From NCBI RefSeq assembly GCF_010122465.1, contig NZ_WLZY01000004.1:434001-498000 (forward strand): 64,000 nucleotides of DNA, given 5' to 3'. The stretch is from Phytoactinopolyspora mesophila. GTDB taxonomy: Bacteria; Actinomycetota; Actinomycetes; Jiangellales; Jiangellaceae. The translations under genes were made by a program, and so were the position numbers. The notes under the pieces were generated by a model. The model was not told the DNA's origin and did not search any database. It worked only from the letters and a program-made list of their open reading frames with translations. Positions 1-8,497 of the stretch are shown in pieces (within the stretch, counting starts at the first letter, position 1; each line of letters opens with the position of its first letter).

Positions 1-2
1 GC

Positions 3-674
3 GTGCGCAGGGAGGTTTTTCTTCGTGAAGCCGGCGCGCTCGGCCTGAGGAAGGCCAGCAGGGTGCTCGACGTAGGCTCGGGTACAGGTGAATATGTGCG
101 CTGCTGGCAGCAACTCGGCGTCGGAGAGGTGGTCGGCAGCGACCTCACCGAAGCCGCCGTGACGAAGCTGCGGGAGCACCATACCGGCGTCGAGTTCGTT
201 CAGTTGGACATCACCGAGACCGACAGCGACTTGCCGGCCGCCACCTTCGACGCAGTCTCTTGCATCGACGTCCTGTTTCACATCACTGACGACAACCGCT
301 ATCTCGCTGCCATCGACAACATCGCCCGGGCGGTGCGGCCCGGTGGATACTTCGTTCTCTCGGAGAATTTCCTCCGCCGGCCTCCGGATTACACCGCGCA
401 CCAGGTCAGCCGCACCGAAGAGTGGATCGTCTCAGCGCTGGGTGAGGCCGGATTCGAAGTGCAGCGGCGGGTGCCGATGTTGGTGCTAATGAACGCCCTC
501 GTCGACGCGCCGAAACCGGTGCGAAAGGTCTGGGGCGGGGCGTTGCGTGCGTTCACCTTGACTCAGCCGACCGGGTGGGCTGCCGGAGCCGCTCTTTACC
601 CGATCGAGCGCCAGCTGGTCCGCAGGTTGCATAGGAGTCCGACCACGGAGTTGATGATCTGTCGCCGAGCCTGA
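3..674 (+). CDS. Class I SAM-dependent methyltransferase, 5' end at window edge
   Basis: Likely transfers a methyl group from S-adenosylmethionine to an unidentified small molecule in the cytoplasm. The SAM-binding loop LDVGSGTGEY is near residues 21-30, followed by the acidic end of strand 2 (GSDLTE), a CIDVLFHI segment and VRPGGYFVLSEN, which is the usual Methyltransf_11/25 order. The last third has no motif I recognise. The frame opens with GTG at the very edge of the window. Relatives usually have a longer stretch before motif I, so the true start may lie upstream and this copy should be treated as possibly truncated. It is followed by a rhodanese gene on the same strand after a 47-base gap. 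Confidence 0.8.
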   Translation: MRREVFLREAGALGLRKASRVLDVGSGTGEYVRCWQQLGVGEVVGSDLTEAAVTKLREHHTGVEFVQLDITETDSDLPAATFDAVSCIDVLFHITDDNRYLAAIDNIARAVRPGGYFVLSENFLRRPPDYTAHQVSRTEEWIVSALGEAGFEVQRRVPMLVLMNALVDAPKPVRKVWGGALRAFTLTQPTGWAAGAALYPIERQLVRRLHRSPTTELMICRRA

Positions 675-721
675 TCTCCGGCGTCTTCCGCACGTCGGTC
701 CGATCGCCTATTTTGGGTGAC

Positions 722-1198
722 GTGACTTCGGTGAATCCTGTTGGGGCGGACCGCTCCGCCGCCATTCCGAACGTCGGCTCTTCGGTGGCCGCGACGCCGC
801 CGGCGGAGCCGACGGCCGCAATCGCGCACTTCGCGTCTCTTCTCGCGTTCGAGACGGACTGCTGGGACGTTCACGACGCGATGAGCCGCGGCGTGCAGGA
901 CTTCGTCCTGCTCGACGTGCGTAGCCCGGACCTCTACGCCAGCGGGCACGTCCCGGGTGCGGTCAACCTGCCACATGGACGCATCGTGCAGCGCAACCTT
1001 GCGTCTTATCCCGTGGACACGCTGTTCGTCGTCTATTGTGCCGGGCCTCATTGCAACGGCGCCGACAAGGCGGCGCTCCGTCTCGCTCAGCTGAAACGAC
1101 CGGTCAAGAAGATGATCGGCGGTGTCACCGGCTGGCTCGACGAAGGGTTCGAGCTCGCGACCGCGTCGGAGCGGGCCGGTCTCGCCGATTCGGGCTAG
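722..1198 (+). CDS. Rhodanese-like domain protein
   Basis: A single rhodanese (sulfurtransferase) domain of the GlpE/PspE class. Visible landmarks are LLDVRSPDLYASGHVPGAVNLP and the active-site loop YCAGPHCNGA, whose first Cys (about residue 106) would carry the persulfide. The domain ends with a GGVTGWLDEGFEL block typical of the family. About 35 residues of Ala/Pro-rich sequence precede the domain. Start is uncertain: GTG at 722 is used here, TTG at 713 is in the same frame, and neither has a strong Shine-Dalgarno. It could act in cyanide or thiosulfate detoxification or sulfur carrier chemistry; the neighbours do not decide this. Confidence 0.82.
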   Translation: MTSVNPVGADRSAAIPNVGSSVAATPPAEPTAAIAHFASLLAFETDCWDVHDAMSRGVQDFVLLDVRSPDLYASGHVPGAVNLPHGRIVQRNLASYPVDTLFVVYCAGPHCNGADKAALRLAQLKRPVKKMIGGVTGWLDEGFELATASERAGLADSG

Positions 1199-1258
1199 CT
1201 CGCGGCGAGGAACAGTGGCCGCCGTGCTGGTGCCCGGACCAGCCGTGTCCCCCCAGGC

Positions 1259-1489
1259 TCAGCGCTTGAGTTCTTGCAAGACGACCTCGAGGAAGTCCTT
1301 GAGCTCGTCCCACTTCACCCGGGCGTTGGCGAGATGTTCCTCGAGGTTCTCGATCTCGGCGGTCTGCACGGCCTGCTGACGGCGCTCCAGTTCAGCGCGG
1401 AGTTCAGTCAGGTACGACTCCGTCTCGGCAATGATCTGCTCGAGTTCGTTGTCGGGTGGTGCTGGGCCGGTGCCCTCCATGTCCGCCAT
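1259..1489 (-). CDS. Small coiled-coil protein downstream of Na/Pi symporter
   Basis: A 76-residue acidic protein starting MADMEGTGPAPPDN. From about residue 15 to the end it is a continuous heptad-like helix rich in Glu, Leu and Ala with no Cys, no signal peptide and no membrane segment. I do not recognise the family. It begins 14 bases after the stop of the symporter gene on the same strand, so the two are probably co-transcribed. Several Na/Pi symporters of this class carry a C-terminal PhoU-like helical domain, which the 401-residue protein here lacks; a separate helical partner is a possible substitute, but that is inference. The longer reading frame upstream of this ATG overlaps the symporter gene and is unlikely. 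Confidence 0.65.
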   Translation of the reverse strand: MADMEGTGPAPPDNELEQIIAETESYLTELRAELERRQQAVQTAEIENLEEHLANARVKWDELKDFLEVVLQELKR

Positions 1490-1503
1490 CTTGGCATGTG
1501 CGG

Positions 1504-2709
1504 TCACAGGACGGAAGTCGCGAGAATCAAAACCCCCGGCAAGAGGAAGAACGTGCCGACCACCCATGCGGCCGCGAAGATCTTGCGCTCGGCAGCCAGC
1601 GACGACAGCCACTGCGCTCCGCGGAGCGGGATATCCCGGAGGAACGGAATCGAGAAGATCAGCACGAGTGCGAAGAGGTTGAACAGCAGGTGGACGAAGG
1701 CGATTTCAAGAGCGGGCAGTGCCTGCGGTCCGCTGACGGCGGTGGCGGCGAGCAGCGCCGTGACCGTGGTTCCCACGTTGGCGCCAAGGGTGAACGGATA
1801 GATCTGGCGCAAGCTCAGGGCGCCCGAGCCGGCAAGCGGAACCATCAGGCTCGTGCTGGTGGTGGAGGACTGGACGAGCACCGTCACCGTAGCGCCTGAC
1901 GCGATACCGGAGATGGGGCCGCGGCCGATTGCGGCGTGGAGGATGCGCTTGGCCCGCCCGACCATCAGTGTCTTGAGCAGCTTGCCGATGAACCTGATCG
2001 ACAGCAGGATCATCGCGGTGCCGACGATGATCATCGCGATCCCGCCGAACGCGGCCGGGAGTGCACCGGCAGCGCCCTTGACGGTGTCGGTGACCGGCGA
2101 GGTGAGAGTGCCGATGAAGTTCGTTTCCTCCATCGAGTAGCTGCTGTCGCTGACCAGCGGACCCGCAGCGGCGAGCGCAGTGCGTTCGAGGAAGCCGGTC
2201 ATGATCTCCAGCGGCAAGAAGATGGCGACCGCGAGGAGATTGAAGAAATCATGCACCGTGGCAGCGGAGAACGCCCGCTTGAAGTCTTCTTTGTCGCGCA
2301 CGTAGCCGAGGCTGACCAGGGTGTTGGTCACGGTGGTGCCGATGTTCGCGCCCATGATCATCGGCACCGCGACGCTGACCGGCAGACCACCGGCCACCAG
2401 GCCCACGATGATCGAGGTGACGGTGGACGACGACTGGATCAGAGCCGTCGCGATGATCCCGACCACCAGGCCGACGAACGGGTTGGTGGCGAACTGGAAG
2501 AGTTCTTCGGCCTGGTCGCCGGTGGCGGTCCGAAAGCCTGAGCTGATGATGCTGACTGCGCAGATCAGGGTGTAGATCAGGGCGACGACCAGCAGCCAGC
2601 TCAACAGTTTGTTGGCAGCTGGCCGGTGGATGTCGACGATCGGAGTGTCGTGTGTCCTGGTCATAGGAACACGGCTGGTGTCCTCGCGGAGAACCATGCT
2701 GCTCGCCAT
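1504..2709 (-). CDS. Na+/phosphate cotransporter family protein (NptA/PNaS class)
   Basis: Membrane symporter that imports inorganic phosphate with sodium. The 401 residues contain the two inverted half-repeats typical of the family, each with a Q-S-S signature: ALIQSSSTVTSIIVG near residue 90 and VLVQSSTTSTSLMVP near 270, each followed by GANIGTTVT or GANVGTTVT. About eight hydrophobic segments are visible. The C-terminal PhoU-like domain found in longer relatives is missing. A PHO-box-like sequence sits about 70 bases upstream, which fits induction under phosphate starvation by PhoP. ATG at 2709 is used; a second in-frame ATG at 2664 is possible because the first 15 residues are not conserved in type. 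Confidence 0.88.
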   Translation of the reverse strand: MASSMVLREDTSRVPMTRTHDTPIVDIHRPAANKLLSWLLVVALIYTLICAVSIISSGFRTATGDQAEELFQFATNPFVGLVVGIIATALIQSSSTVTSIIVGLVAGGLPVSVAVPMIMGANIGTTVTNTLVSLGYVRDKEDFKRAFSAATVHDFFNLLAVAIFLPLEIMTGFLERTALAAAGPLVSDSSYSMEETNFIGTLTSPVTDTVKGAAGALPAAFGGIAMIIVGTAMILLSIRFIGKLLKTLMVGRAKRILHAAIGRGPISGIASGATVTVLVQSSTTSTSLMVPLAGSGALSLRQIYPFTLGANVGTTVTALLAATAVSGPQALPALEIAFVHLLFNLFALVLIFSIPFLRDIPLRGAQWLSSLAAERKIFAAAWVVGTFFLLPGVLILATSVL

Positions 2710-2780
2710 CTACCGACTCGACCCTTCGTCGACAACTTCGCGGCTACCTGACGTCATCTAGGTAAAGGAAGCCCGACTCG

Positions 2781-2798
2781 GGTTAACGAACGGTGAAT
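2781..2798 (-). promoter_or_regulatory. PHO-box-like direct repeat upstream of the Na/Pi symporter
   Basis: On the minus strand the sequence reads ATTCACC-GTTC-GTTAACC: two 7-base units with an 11-base period. Each unit differs by one base from the GTTCACC repeat known for PhoP boxes in Streptomyces. It lies 72 bases upstream of the symporter ATG and on the correct strand. The rest of the 190-base gap (2710-2899) holds no gene; it also contains small hairpins around 2813-2841 that could end transcription of the gene starting at 4105. Confidence 0.6.
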
Positions 2799-2899
2799 TG
2801 GGGCCTAAATCCCCGCATACAGTGTGCGGCAGGTTGGCCGCAGGTTCAGATGGTCGTTTTCACATGCTCTGCGGCGATGCCTTTCCGCTGGTCAGGGGG

Positions 2900-4105
2900 C
2901 TATCGATGAAGCTCAGCCAACACCAGCCCGGCGCGGGCCTTCGGAGTGAACCAGGTGCTTTTCCGGGGCATCTTCTGGCGGGCGAGGTTCACGGCAACGA
3001 AATCCTCGACCGTGACCGGTGAAATGAGCACGGCGAGCTCCGCTCGGCCGGCGTCGACCTCGCCGCGTAGCCACCGCGGAGGGTAGTCGCCGCCGATGTA
3101 GCGGATGCGCTTGTCACCGGGATCCAGGCCCAGAACGTCACCGAAGAGCACCCGTTCGGTCAGCGCATGATCGAGCCGCTCGGTGACTACGTCGCTGTCC
3201 GGCGCCGGCAGCGCGACGGCGTGACCGGAGCCGTTCAGGTACAGGTGAATGGTCCCGGGCTGCGCGGGCGTCTCAGGCGGTGTCTCGAGGGGGGTGACAG
3301 TGGCCCCAGCGGCACGCAGCCGCTCCAGGAGGGCGGGCGCGGACATCCCCATCTCCTGAACCAGGCGGTGGTACGGATCGATGCTCACCGACGAAGGAGT
3401 GGTGACGACGGCCAGGAAGTGGGACAGGCCGCCGATCTGCGCAGCGAGACTGCGGTGGTTGCCATCGGCCACCACGAGTTCACCGCCGCCGGCGAGTTCG
3501 CGCAACCGGTCGGCCGCCGGCCCCGGCGGCACCGGCCAGACCTCGTGGGTGCGCCCGGCGCCGTCGGTGTCTGAGGCCATAGGCGCGCCCGCGGCGGCTG
3601 TCGCGCTCACCAGCTCGGCCTGGAGCTTGTCTCCATGGGCGGTCTGCATGAGCAGCACGGGGGAGAGCAGTGTGTCTGTGGCCTCGGTCAGGGCGACGCG
3701 TTCGCGCACCTTCTCTATGAAGACGTCCTCGTTGCGGATGACGAGACCCGGCTCGTCGTCACGGCCGGATATCTGAGCGGTGTCGAGCAGGCAGAACATG
3801 CCGTAGGCCGCGGTGTCCGTGGTCGGATCGGTGATCCTGTAGAGAACCACGGCGTTCTCGACCTGTACGTAGAACCCGTCGGCCTTGGCCTGGGCCAGCC
3901 GGTCAGCGGCGTCCGGGAGCGAGTCGGCGAACGTCTTGCCGAGGCTTTCCGGCGCCCGATGTGGCATCTCGATGGCCAGGGCGCTCTGCGGATTTTCCGC
4001 GATGATCGCCGTGATCTCGGCGTCGTCGGCGAACTCGTCGTAGTTCTGAGCGCCGGTTTGGCCGGTGGTGATCCACGCGTGCTCAATCGGATGGACGATC
4101 GTCAT
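2900..4105 (-). CDS. DUF1015 family protein
   Basis: A cytoplasmic protein of the DUF1015 family, about 400 residues, the usual length. Recognisable points are the N-terminal VHPIEHAWITTG, the NPQSALAIEMPHRAPES segment, the AYGMFCLLDTAQI strand, GELVVADGNHRSLAA (the DGNHR signature) and a C-terminal KMPRKSTWFTPKARAGLVL motif typical of the family. Function is not established; a role near serine or phosphonate metabolism has been suggested for relatives but nothing here proves it. ATG at 4105 is preferred over the longer frame beginning at 4141 because MTIVHPIEHAW matches the family start. The neighbouring metalloprotease gene ends 51 bases upstream. Confidence 0.85.
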   Translation of the reverse strand: MTIVHPIEHAWITTGQTGAQNYDEFADDAEITAIIAENPQSALAIEMPHRAPESLGKTFADSLPDAADRLAQAKADGFYVQVENAVVLYRITDPTTDTAAYGMFCLLDTAQISGRDDEPGLVIRNEDVFIEKVRERVALTEATDTLLSPVLLMQTAHGDKLQAELVSATAAAGAPMASDTDGAGRTHEVWPVPPGPAADRLRELAGGGELVVADGNHRSLAAQIGGLSHFLAVVTTPSSVSIDPYHRLVQEMGMSAPALLERLRAAGATVTPLETPPETPAQPGTIHLYLNGSGHAVALPAPDSDVVTERLDHALTERVLFGDVLGLDPGDKRIRYIGGDYPPRWLRGEVDAGRAELAVLISPVTVEDFVAVNLARQKMPRKSTWFTPKARAGLVLAELHR

Positions 4106-4156
4106 GGAGAACGACGTTATCGTGTCCGGCCGGACGGGCACGCGCGGACCGACGGT

Positions 4157-5320
4157 TCAGATGCGCGGACCGTACATCACGTCGGCGCCGTTGGATCCTT
4201 CGACGCCGAGGCCGCGTAGCGAGATCGCCCGGCTGATGTCGGTCGGCGAGATGATTCCCAGCAGGCGGCCTTCGTCCATGACCAGAGCACGCCCGTCGGC
4301 ACAGCCTCCCAGCCGGACGAGCAGGTCAGAGACGTACTCGTCCGGCCGGACGATCGGCACCTCGTCGACGGCGCAGGCGACCTCATCGATACGGGTGTGG
4401 CTGTGCTGGTCACGTGGGACGGAGCGGATGCGGTTGAGTGTCACCAGCCCCTGGATGGAGCCGGATGAGTCGAGGAGCGGGAACGCCGAGTGGCGGCGGA
4501 CCATCGCCACGTTGTGGACGAACTCGTCGACGTTCTGGCCCGGCTCTGCTGTGTCGGGGTCGGGGCTCATGATGTCGCGTGCCCGCAGGCCACCCAGCGT
4601 CACACTCATGCGGGCATGGTGTTCTTCCATTGACGCCATCGTTACGACGAACAGACCGATCAGGATCCACCACAGGCCGCCGCCGTAGTCGTTGAACAGC
4701 CAGAAGAGACCAAGCACGACGAGCAGCAGGCCGAAGACCCGGCCCGCCCGTGCCGACCATATCTGTGCGCGGTGACGGTCGCCGCGCCATGCCCAGATAG
4801 CGGCACGCAACAGCCGGCCTCCGTCCAGCGGTGCGGCGGGGACCAGGTTGAACAGTGCCAGCAGCACGTTGATGGTCGCGAGGTAACCCAGGACACCGCT
4901 GAACAGCTCTGGAGCACCGGCCCCGACGGCGGCCCAGGTAGCCGCGAAGAAGGCGGCGCCCAGCACCATGCTGATGAGTGGACCCACGCCAGCGATGCGA
5001 AAGTCGATCGCCGGGGTCGACGCTTCGCCGCGCAGCCGCGCGACACCGCCGAGCAGCCACAGCGTGATGCCTTCGACCTCGATGTCGTTCCGGGCGGCGA
5101 TGACGGCGTGGCCGATCTCATGGGCGAGCAGTGAGGCGACGAACAGTAACGTCGCCGCGACAGCGGCCGCGATGTAGGCGGCTGGTGGCTCGCCGGGGAA
5201 CTGGGCCGGCAAGAGCCCGCCGGCTAGGCCGAACATCAGCAGGACGACGATTCCCAGGACACTCCAGTGCAAGCCGACCCGGACACCGGCCACGGTGCCC
5301 AGCCGTACCGTCTCGGTCAT
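4157..5320 (-). CDS. Site-2 protease family membrane metalloprotease with CBS pair (M50B)
   Basis: Rip-like intramembrane zinc protease. The HEIGH zinc motif is at residues 67-71 inside the second hydrophobic segment, and the third ligand Asp166 is in NLVPAAPLDGGR. About six membrane segments span residues 15-230, followed by two CBS domains (about 250-380: MSPDPDTAEPGQ and IVRPDEYVSDLL), which usually sense adenine nucleotides. Relatives cleave anti-sigma factors or other membrane proteins; the substrate here is unknown. ATG at 5320 (MTETVRLG) is chosen because relatives begin with this strand; an upstream ATG at 5341 adds seven residues. Confidence 0.9.
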   Translation of the reverse strand: MTETVRLGTVAGVRVGLHWSVLGIVVLLMFGLAGGLLPAQFPGEPPAAYIAAAVAATLLFVASLLAHEIGHAVIAARNDIEVEGITLWLLGGVARLRGEASTPAIDFRIAGVGPLISMVLGAAFFAATWAAVGAGAPELFSGVLGYLATINVLLALFNLVPAAPLDGGRLLRAAIWAWRGDRHRAQIWSARAGRVFGLLLVVLGLFWLFNDYGGGLWWILIGLFVVTMASMEEHHARMSVTLGGLRARDIMSPDPDTAEPGQNVDEFVHNVAMVRRHSAFPLLDSSGSIQGLVTLNRIRSVPRDQHSHTRIDEVACAVDEVPIVRPDEYVSDLLVRLGGCADGRALVMDEGRLLGIISPTDISRAISLRGLGVEGSNGADVMYGPRI

Positions 5321-5465
5321 GGATCGCGCACCTCCAAGCACATGCGCGGTGGCCAGAAAGGATTAGTTTCGTCATACCCCTTCCGGCGCCGGGCACGCCT
5401 CTCTCGGCCGGGTCCTGCTCGGCTGGGGGCGGTCCCGGATCTCTACCCGGAGTGCGCCAGCATGA

Positions 5466-6257
5466 TCATCGCAAGAAGTCCTTGAGCACTGGCGCCACGA
5501 CGGCGGCCTTCAGCAGGTGAGTCTGGCCCTCGAGGGTCCGGTAATGCGCGTCTGGCAAGATCTCCGCAATTGCCGCTTGTGATGCCCGCATCCAATCCGG
5601 GCTCTTGCCGCCGTCCATGACGAGCGCCGGCATCGTGACCGATGTCCAGCGGTCGGGCGGCAACGGTCTGTGATGGCGGCCGAACTCGAGGATGGCGTAA
5701 TCGTACGGCAGTGTGGGCGCTACCCCTCTGAGTTTCCTCCACATCGGCATGAGCTGCATCATGACCACCGCGATGCGAGGCGTGCCCACGAGCTTCATGA
5801 AGAGCTTCACCGCGTCTCCACGCCGGTCCGCGGCCAGTAGCCCATTGAGCCGCTCGGCATAATCCGGTGGCTCGGGCGGGGCATCGTCACTGACCGTGAA
5901 CGGAGCCTCGTATGTAGCGAGCTTCGTGATGCCGACGTCGTGGTTGGCAGCTTCTAGAACCAATGCCGCGCCGGAAGACATTCCGAAAGCGAATGCCGAA
6001 CCCCCGGCTTCCTTGACTACAGCCTCGATGTCCTCGATCTCGCGCTCGACGGCGTAAGGAGCGGTGTCGGCGCTCTCGCCACGTCCGCGGCGGTCATAGG
6101 TCAGTACTGTGAAGGCGTCGGTGAGCTGCTCGCGCAGCTTCTTGCTCGGCCCGAAGGCCCGGTAGCACAAGGCGCCGTCGACGATGAGCAACGGCGGGCC
6201 GCTACCTGCTTGTTCGTACGCGATGGTGGTGCCGTCGCGGGATGTTGTTGTGGGCAT
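5466..6257 (-). CDS. Alpha/beta fold hydrolase
   Basis: A 263-residue hydrolase. It has the oxyanion-loop region LLIVDGALCYRAFG near residue 25, the nucleophile elbow GMSSGAA near residue 95, an acid Asp in LVMDGGKSPDWM near 215 and the catalytic His in LEGQTHLLKA near 245. The substrate is unknown. The start is firm: ATG at 6257 is preceded by GGAGGA with a four-base gap, whereas the longer open frame overlaps the neighbouring SRPBCC gene. It follows that gene on the same strand after 58 bases and may share its transcript. Confidence 0.85.
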   Translation of the reverse strand: MPTTTSRDGTTIAYEQAGSGPPLLIVDGALCYRAFGPSKKLREQLTDAFTVLTYDRRGRGESADTAPYAVEREIEDIEAVVKEAGGSAFAFGMSSGAALVLEAANHDVGITKLATYEAPFTVSDDAPPEPPDYAERLNGLLAADRRGDAVKLFMKLVGTPRIAVVMMQLMPMWRKLRGVAPTLPYDYAILEFGRHHRPLPPDRWTSVTMPALVMDGGKSPDWMRASQAAIAEILPDAHYRTLEGQTHLLKAAVVAPVLKDFLR

Positions 6258-6315
6258 TGTTCCTCCAGGTATCGAGGTCGTCGAATTCAGCAGGCGGACG
6301 CCGGAATGCCTGCTC

Positions 6316-7059
6316 TCAGGGGTGGAGCCGGGACAGCCAGGTCTGCCAGGACGCCTCGGCCGCATCACGATCGACGTCGCCGAAGACGTGATGCATCGCG
6401 ACGATCGGTCCGGAGAACCCCTTGACGAACCGGTACATGGCATCCGAGGTGCGGATTCCGACGGCGTCGGTATCGATGAAGTACACGGTGCCGTCGATGG
6501 TTCGCGACTCCGGGCCTTGGAAGCGCGCCGAGGTACCGGCCCGCGGGACGTCAGGCAGGCCGAGTTCGGCGTAAAGCATGTGCCGAGCCCGCTGCCAGTC
6601 GGTGATCAACGGGCCGAACGCGGTGACGGGTGTGGCGGTGCGGCCCGCGAAATAGGTGAGATATTCGGCGAGCGTCCGGAAGTACAAGGCAAGGCCCCTG
6701 GTCATCGCGTCGTATTCGGCTTCCCAGTCATCTCCCGGTAGGAATCCGCTGACCGTCATGCGCAGTGTGGTGCTGGCTTGGTCACGGCCTTCGATCAAGA
6801 ACTCGTAAGCAACGAACCGGCCGTCGTCCGCCTCGTCGGTGCGGTATGCCAACCGCCGGTGCGGTTCCCACTCGGTGATGCGATGCTCCGGCGTGTAGCC
6901 TCCGAACGCCATCCGGATCGTGCCGTCAGGACCAGGCTCGACGTCGTTGCGGCCCATGAACCACGAGTCGATGCCGGGACCGGTGGCGATCGCGTCCCAC
7001 ACCTGGTCGGGGTCGGCGTCGAACTCGGCGTCGTGTTGAGTGTCGAAGTGGCGGTCCAT
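6316..7059 (-). CDS. SRPBCC domain protein (AHSA1-like)
   Basis: A 247-residue protein with an Activator-of-Hsp90-ATPase-like START fold: FDTQHDAEFDADPDQVWDAIATGPGIDSWF at the N-terminus, RITEWEPHRRLAYRTDE in the middle strands and a C-terminal helix around DAMTRGLALYFRTLAEYL. A second, shorter segment after residue 160 may be a partial duplicate. The fold binds hydrophobic ligands; the ligand is unknown. Its ATG overlaps the stop of the upstream ArsR-type gene by one base (TGATG), so the two are translationally coupled, a pairing that is common for this family. Confidence 0.85.
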   Translation of the reverse strand: MDRHFDTQHDAEFDADPDQVWDAIATGPGIDSWFMGRNDVEPGPDGTIRMAFGGYTPEHRITEWEPHRRLAYRTDEADDGRFVAYEFLIEGRDQASTTLRMTVSGFLPGDDWEAEYDAMTRGLALYFRTLAEYLTYFAGRTATPVTAFGPLITDWQRARHMLYAELGLPDVPRAGTSARFQGPESRTIDGTVYFIDTDAVGIRTSDAMYRFVKGFSGPIVAMHHVFGDVDRDAAEASWQTWLSRLHP

Positions 7060-7643
7060 CACGATCCCTTCACCTTCGGGTGGATGGCGAGGATCACCCG
7101 GTGTTCGCGCCCGCCTTCGGCGGTCTCGTCGTGGTATTGGCTGACGAGGCGGGCTACCGTCGTGGCCAGATCCTCGGCGAAAGCCGAGCGGTCGGCCGCC
7201 GAGGCGAATCGGACCTCGGCGTCGATGGCGAAAGTGGCGACTCGTCTGCGGGCCTTGGCGGCGCCGGTCAGCAAACTGCCGACGTCGTGCACGAGTCGGG
7301 AAGCGAGGGCAAGTAGCCAACGGGCGGACAGCCGGTCCGGTGAGCGGTCCGGATCTGGCTGAACCGCACCCAGCGCGGCCGGGGAGATCACGAAGGACGA
7401 GGCGACGGCCTGCAGAACCCGTTCGGTGGCGTTGCCCTTCTTTCGCTCTTCGACCAGCTCCACCAGTCCGTGTCGCTCAAGGGCCTTGAGGTGATAGTTC
7501 ACCTTCTGCCGGGGCAGGCCGACCCTCGCTGCCAGGGTGGTGGCCGACCCGGGTTCAGCGAGTTGGGCCAGCAGGCGCGCGCGGATGGGATCCAGCGAGA
7601 TCTCTGCCGCCGCGGGGTCTTCGATCACCGCAACTTCGTCCAT
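7059..7643 (-). CDS. ArsR-family winged-helix regulator paired with SRPBCC gene
   Basis: Transcription factor of about 194 residues. The winged helix covers residues 10-90: LDPIRARLLAQLAEPGSATTLAARVGLPRQKVNYHLKALERHGLVEL. There is no metal-binding Cys pair, so it is not a classic metal sensor. ATG at 7643 is used; ATG at 7655 and an open frame from 7679 are possible, but the region 7662-7677 is an AT-rich inverted repeat that looks like the operator. It probably represses its own operon with the coupled SRPBCC gene. Confidence 0.85.
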   Translation of the reverse strand: MDEVAVIEDPAAAEISLDPIRARLLAQLAEPGSATTLAARVGLPRQKVNYHLKALERHGLVELVEERKKGNATERVLQAVASSFVISPAALGAVQPDPDRSPDRLSARWLLALASRLVHDVGSLLTGAAKARRRVATFAIDAEVRFASAADRSAFAEDLATTVARLVSQYHDETAEGGREHRVILAIHPKVKGS

Positions 7644-7661
7644 GCGGGAGAGCATTTCACC

Positions 7662-7677
7662 GACAAATAAAATTGTC
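7662..7677. promoter_or_regulatory. AT-rich inverted repeat, likely ArsR-type operator
   Basis: GACAA-ATAAAA-TTGTC is a perfect 5-base inverted repeat with a 6-base AT spacer in an otherwise GC-rich region. It lies just upstream of the regulator start at 7643 or 7655. The minus strand of the same stretch reads TTGACA, a good -35 element, so the site would overlap the promoter of the regulator/SRPBCC operon. Confidence 0.5.
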
Positions 7678-7715
7678 AAGAAAGGGAAATGGTTCGGCTA
7701 GGCCGGGATTCTGGC

Positions 7716-8342
7716 CTACACCGAGGCGATTGCCTCCACCGCGCGCCCGACCGCGTCGAGGATGCGGTCGGTGGCGTGCTCGGGGTCCGGTTGGCCGGTA
7801 TCGAGCCAGGCCATGATCGCCTCGATGATGATCACGGTGGACATGTGGGCGGTCCAGCCGGTCCACTGGTGATCGACGGTGATCTCTTCGAGGTACGGCC
7901 GCACGAAAGTCACCATGCTGGCCTTGAGTTGTTCGATGTCGTCCTGGAAGTCCGGCTCGCGAGCCGCGTGCCGGAACAGGATGCGAAAGCCGTTCGGGTC
8001 ATCGCGGGCCCATTGGATCACCCGGGCGACGCTGTCGTCGTCCATCTCTCCGTCGACCACCGCTGCCGCGTACATCCGCTCCCCTGCGCGGTCGATGACG
8101 GCTTGGTAGAGATCGGTCTTGGAGTCAAAGTGCCGGTAGAGGATCATGCGCGTGACGCCCGCGACGGCCGCTACGTCGTCGAGATTCGTGTGGCTGTAGC
8201 CACCCTCCCTGGCGAAAGCCTTGGTGGCGGCGTCGATGATCTGCTCGCGGCGTTCCGCCCGGCGTAGCCGGCGCCTCGGGGCGGCGTCGGCCTGGGCTGG
8301 GCGCGGTGTGGTGTCTGGGCTGTTCGGCGGCATCGCCTCCAT
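7716..8342 (-). CDS. TetR/AcrR family regulator divergent from DrrAB exporter
   Basis: Repressor of about 208 residues. The DNA-binding domain covers residues 25-75: REQIIDAATKAFAREGGYSHTNLDDVAAVAGVTRMILYRHFDSKTDLYQAV. The ligand domain follows and has no recognised signature. ATG at 8342 is chosen because GGGAG lies nine bases upstream; the open frame extends to 8438 but then covers the promoter. It is transcribed away from the ABC exporter at 8498 and almost certainly controls it. Confidence 0.85.
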   Translation of the reverse strand: MEAMPPNSPDTTPRPAQADAAPRRRLRRAERREQIIDAATKAFAREGGYSHTNLDDVAAVAGVTRMILYRHFDSKTDLYQAVIDRAGERMYAAAVVDGEMDDDSVARVIQWARDDPNGFRILFRHAAREPDFQDDIEQLKASMVTFVRPYLEEITVDHQWTGWTAHMSTVIIIEAIMAWLDTGQPDPEHATDRILDAVGRAVEAIASV

Positions 8343-8431
8343 TCTGTCGTACTCCCTGTTCGCTGCGTCTGCATTCCGGCGTGCATCAGGGGTTGTGTGC
8401 GGGGTGGTCGCTGGGAGCTGGCCCTGGTTAG

Positions 8432-8475
8432 TTGACACAATTAAGTATACGAGAGAATATATATAGTTAAGTATA
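8432..8475. promoter_or_regulatory. Divergent promoter and operator region, TetR/DrrA
   Basis: A strongly AT-rich island between the TetR and exporter genes. TTGACA at 8432-8437 with AT-rich -10-like sequence at 8455-8463 would drive the exporter. The 9-mer TTAAGTATA occurs twice as a direct repeat (8441-8449 and 8467-8475), 26 bases apart; on the minus strand each contains TATACT, a near-consensus -10 for the regulator gene. The direct rather than inverted arrangement is unusual for a TetR site. Confidence 0.5.
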
Positions 8476-8497
8476 GTTTTGCCTGGAGGGATGCCAG

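Noticed and set aside
1274-2709. Plus-strand frames across the Na/Pi symporter region (for example 1936-2541)
   Set aside because: Arg/Asp/Gly-rich shadows of a well-supported membrane protein on the other strand.
4065-5134. Long plus-strand frames opposite the site-2 protease
   Set aside because: No domain, unusual composition, and full motif coverage on the minus strand.
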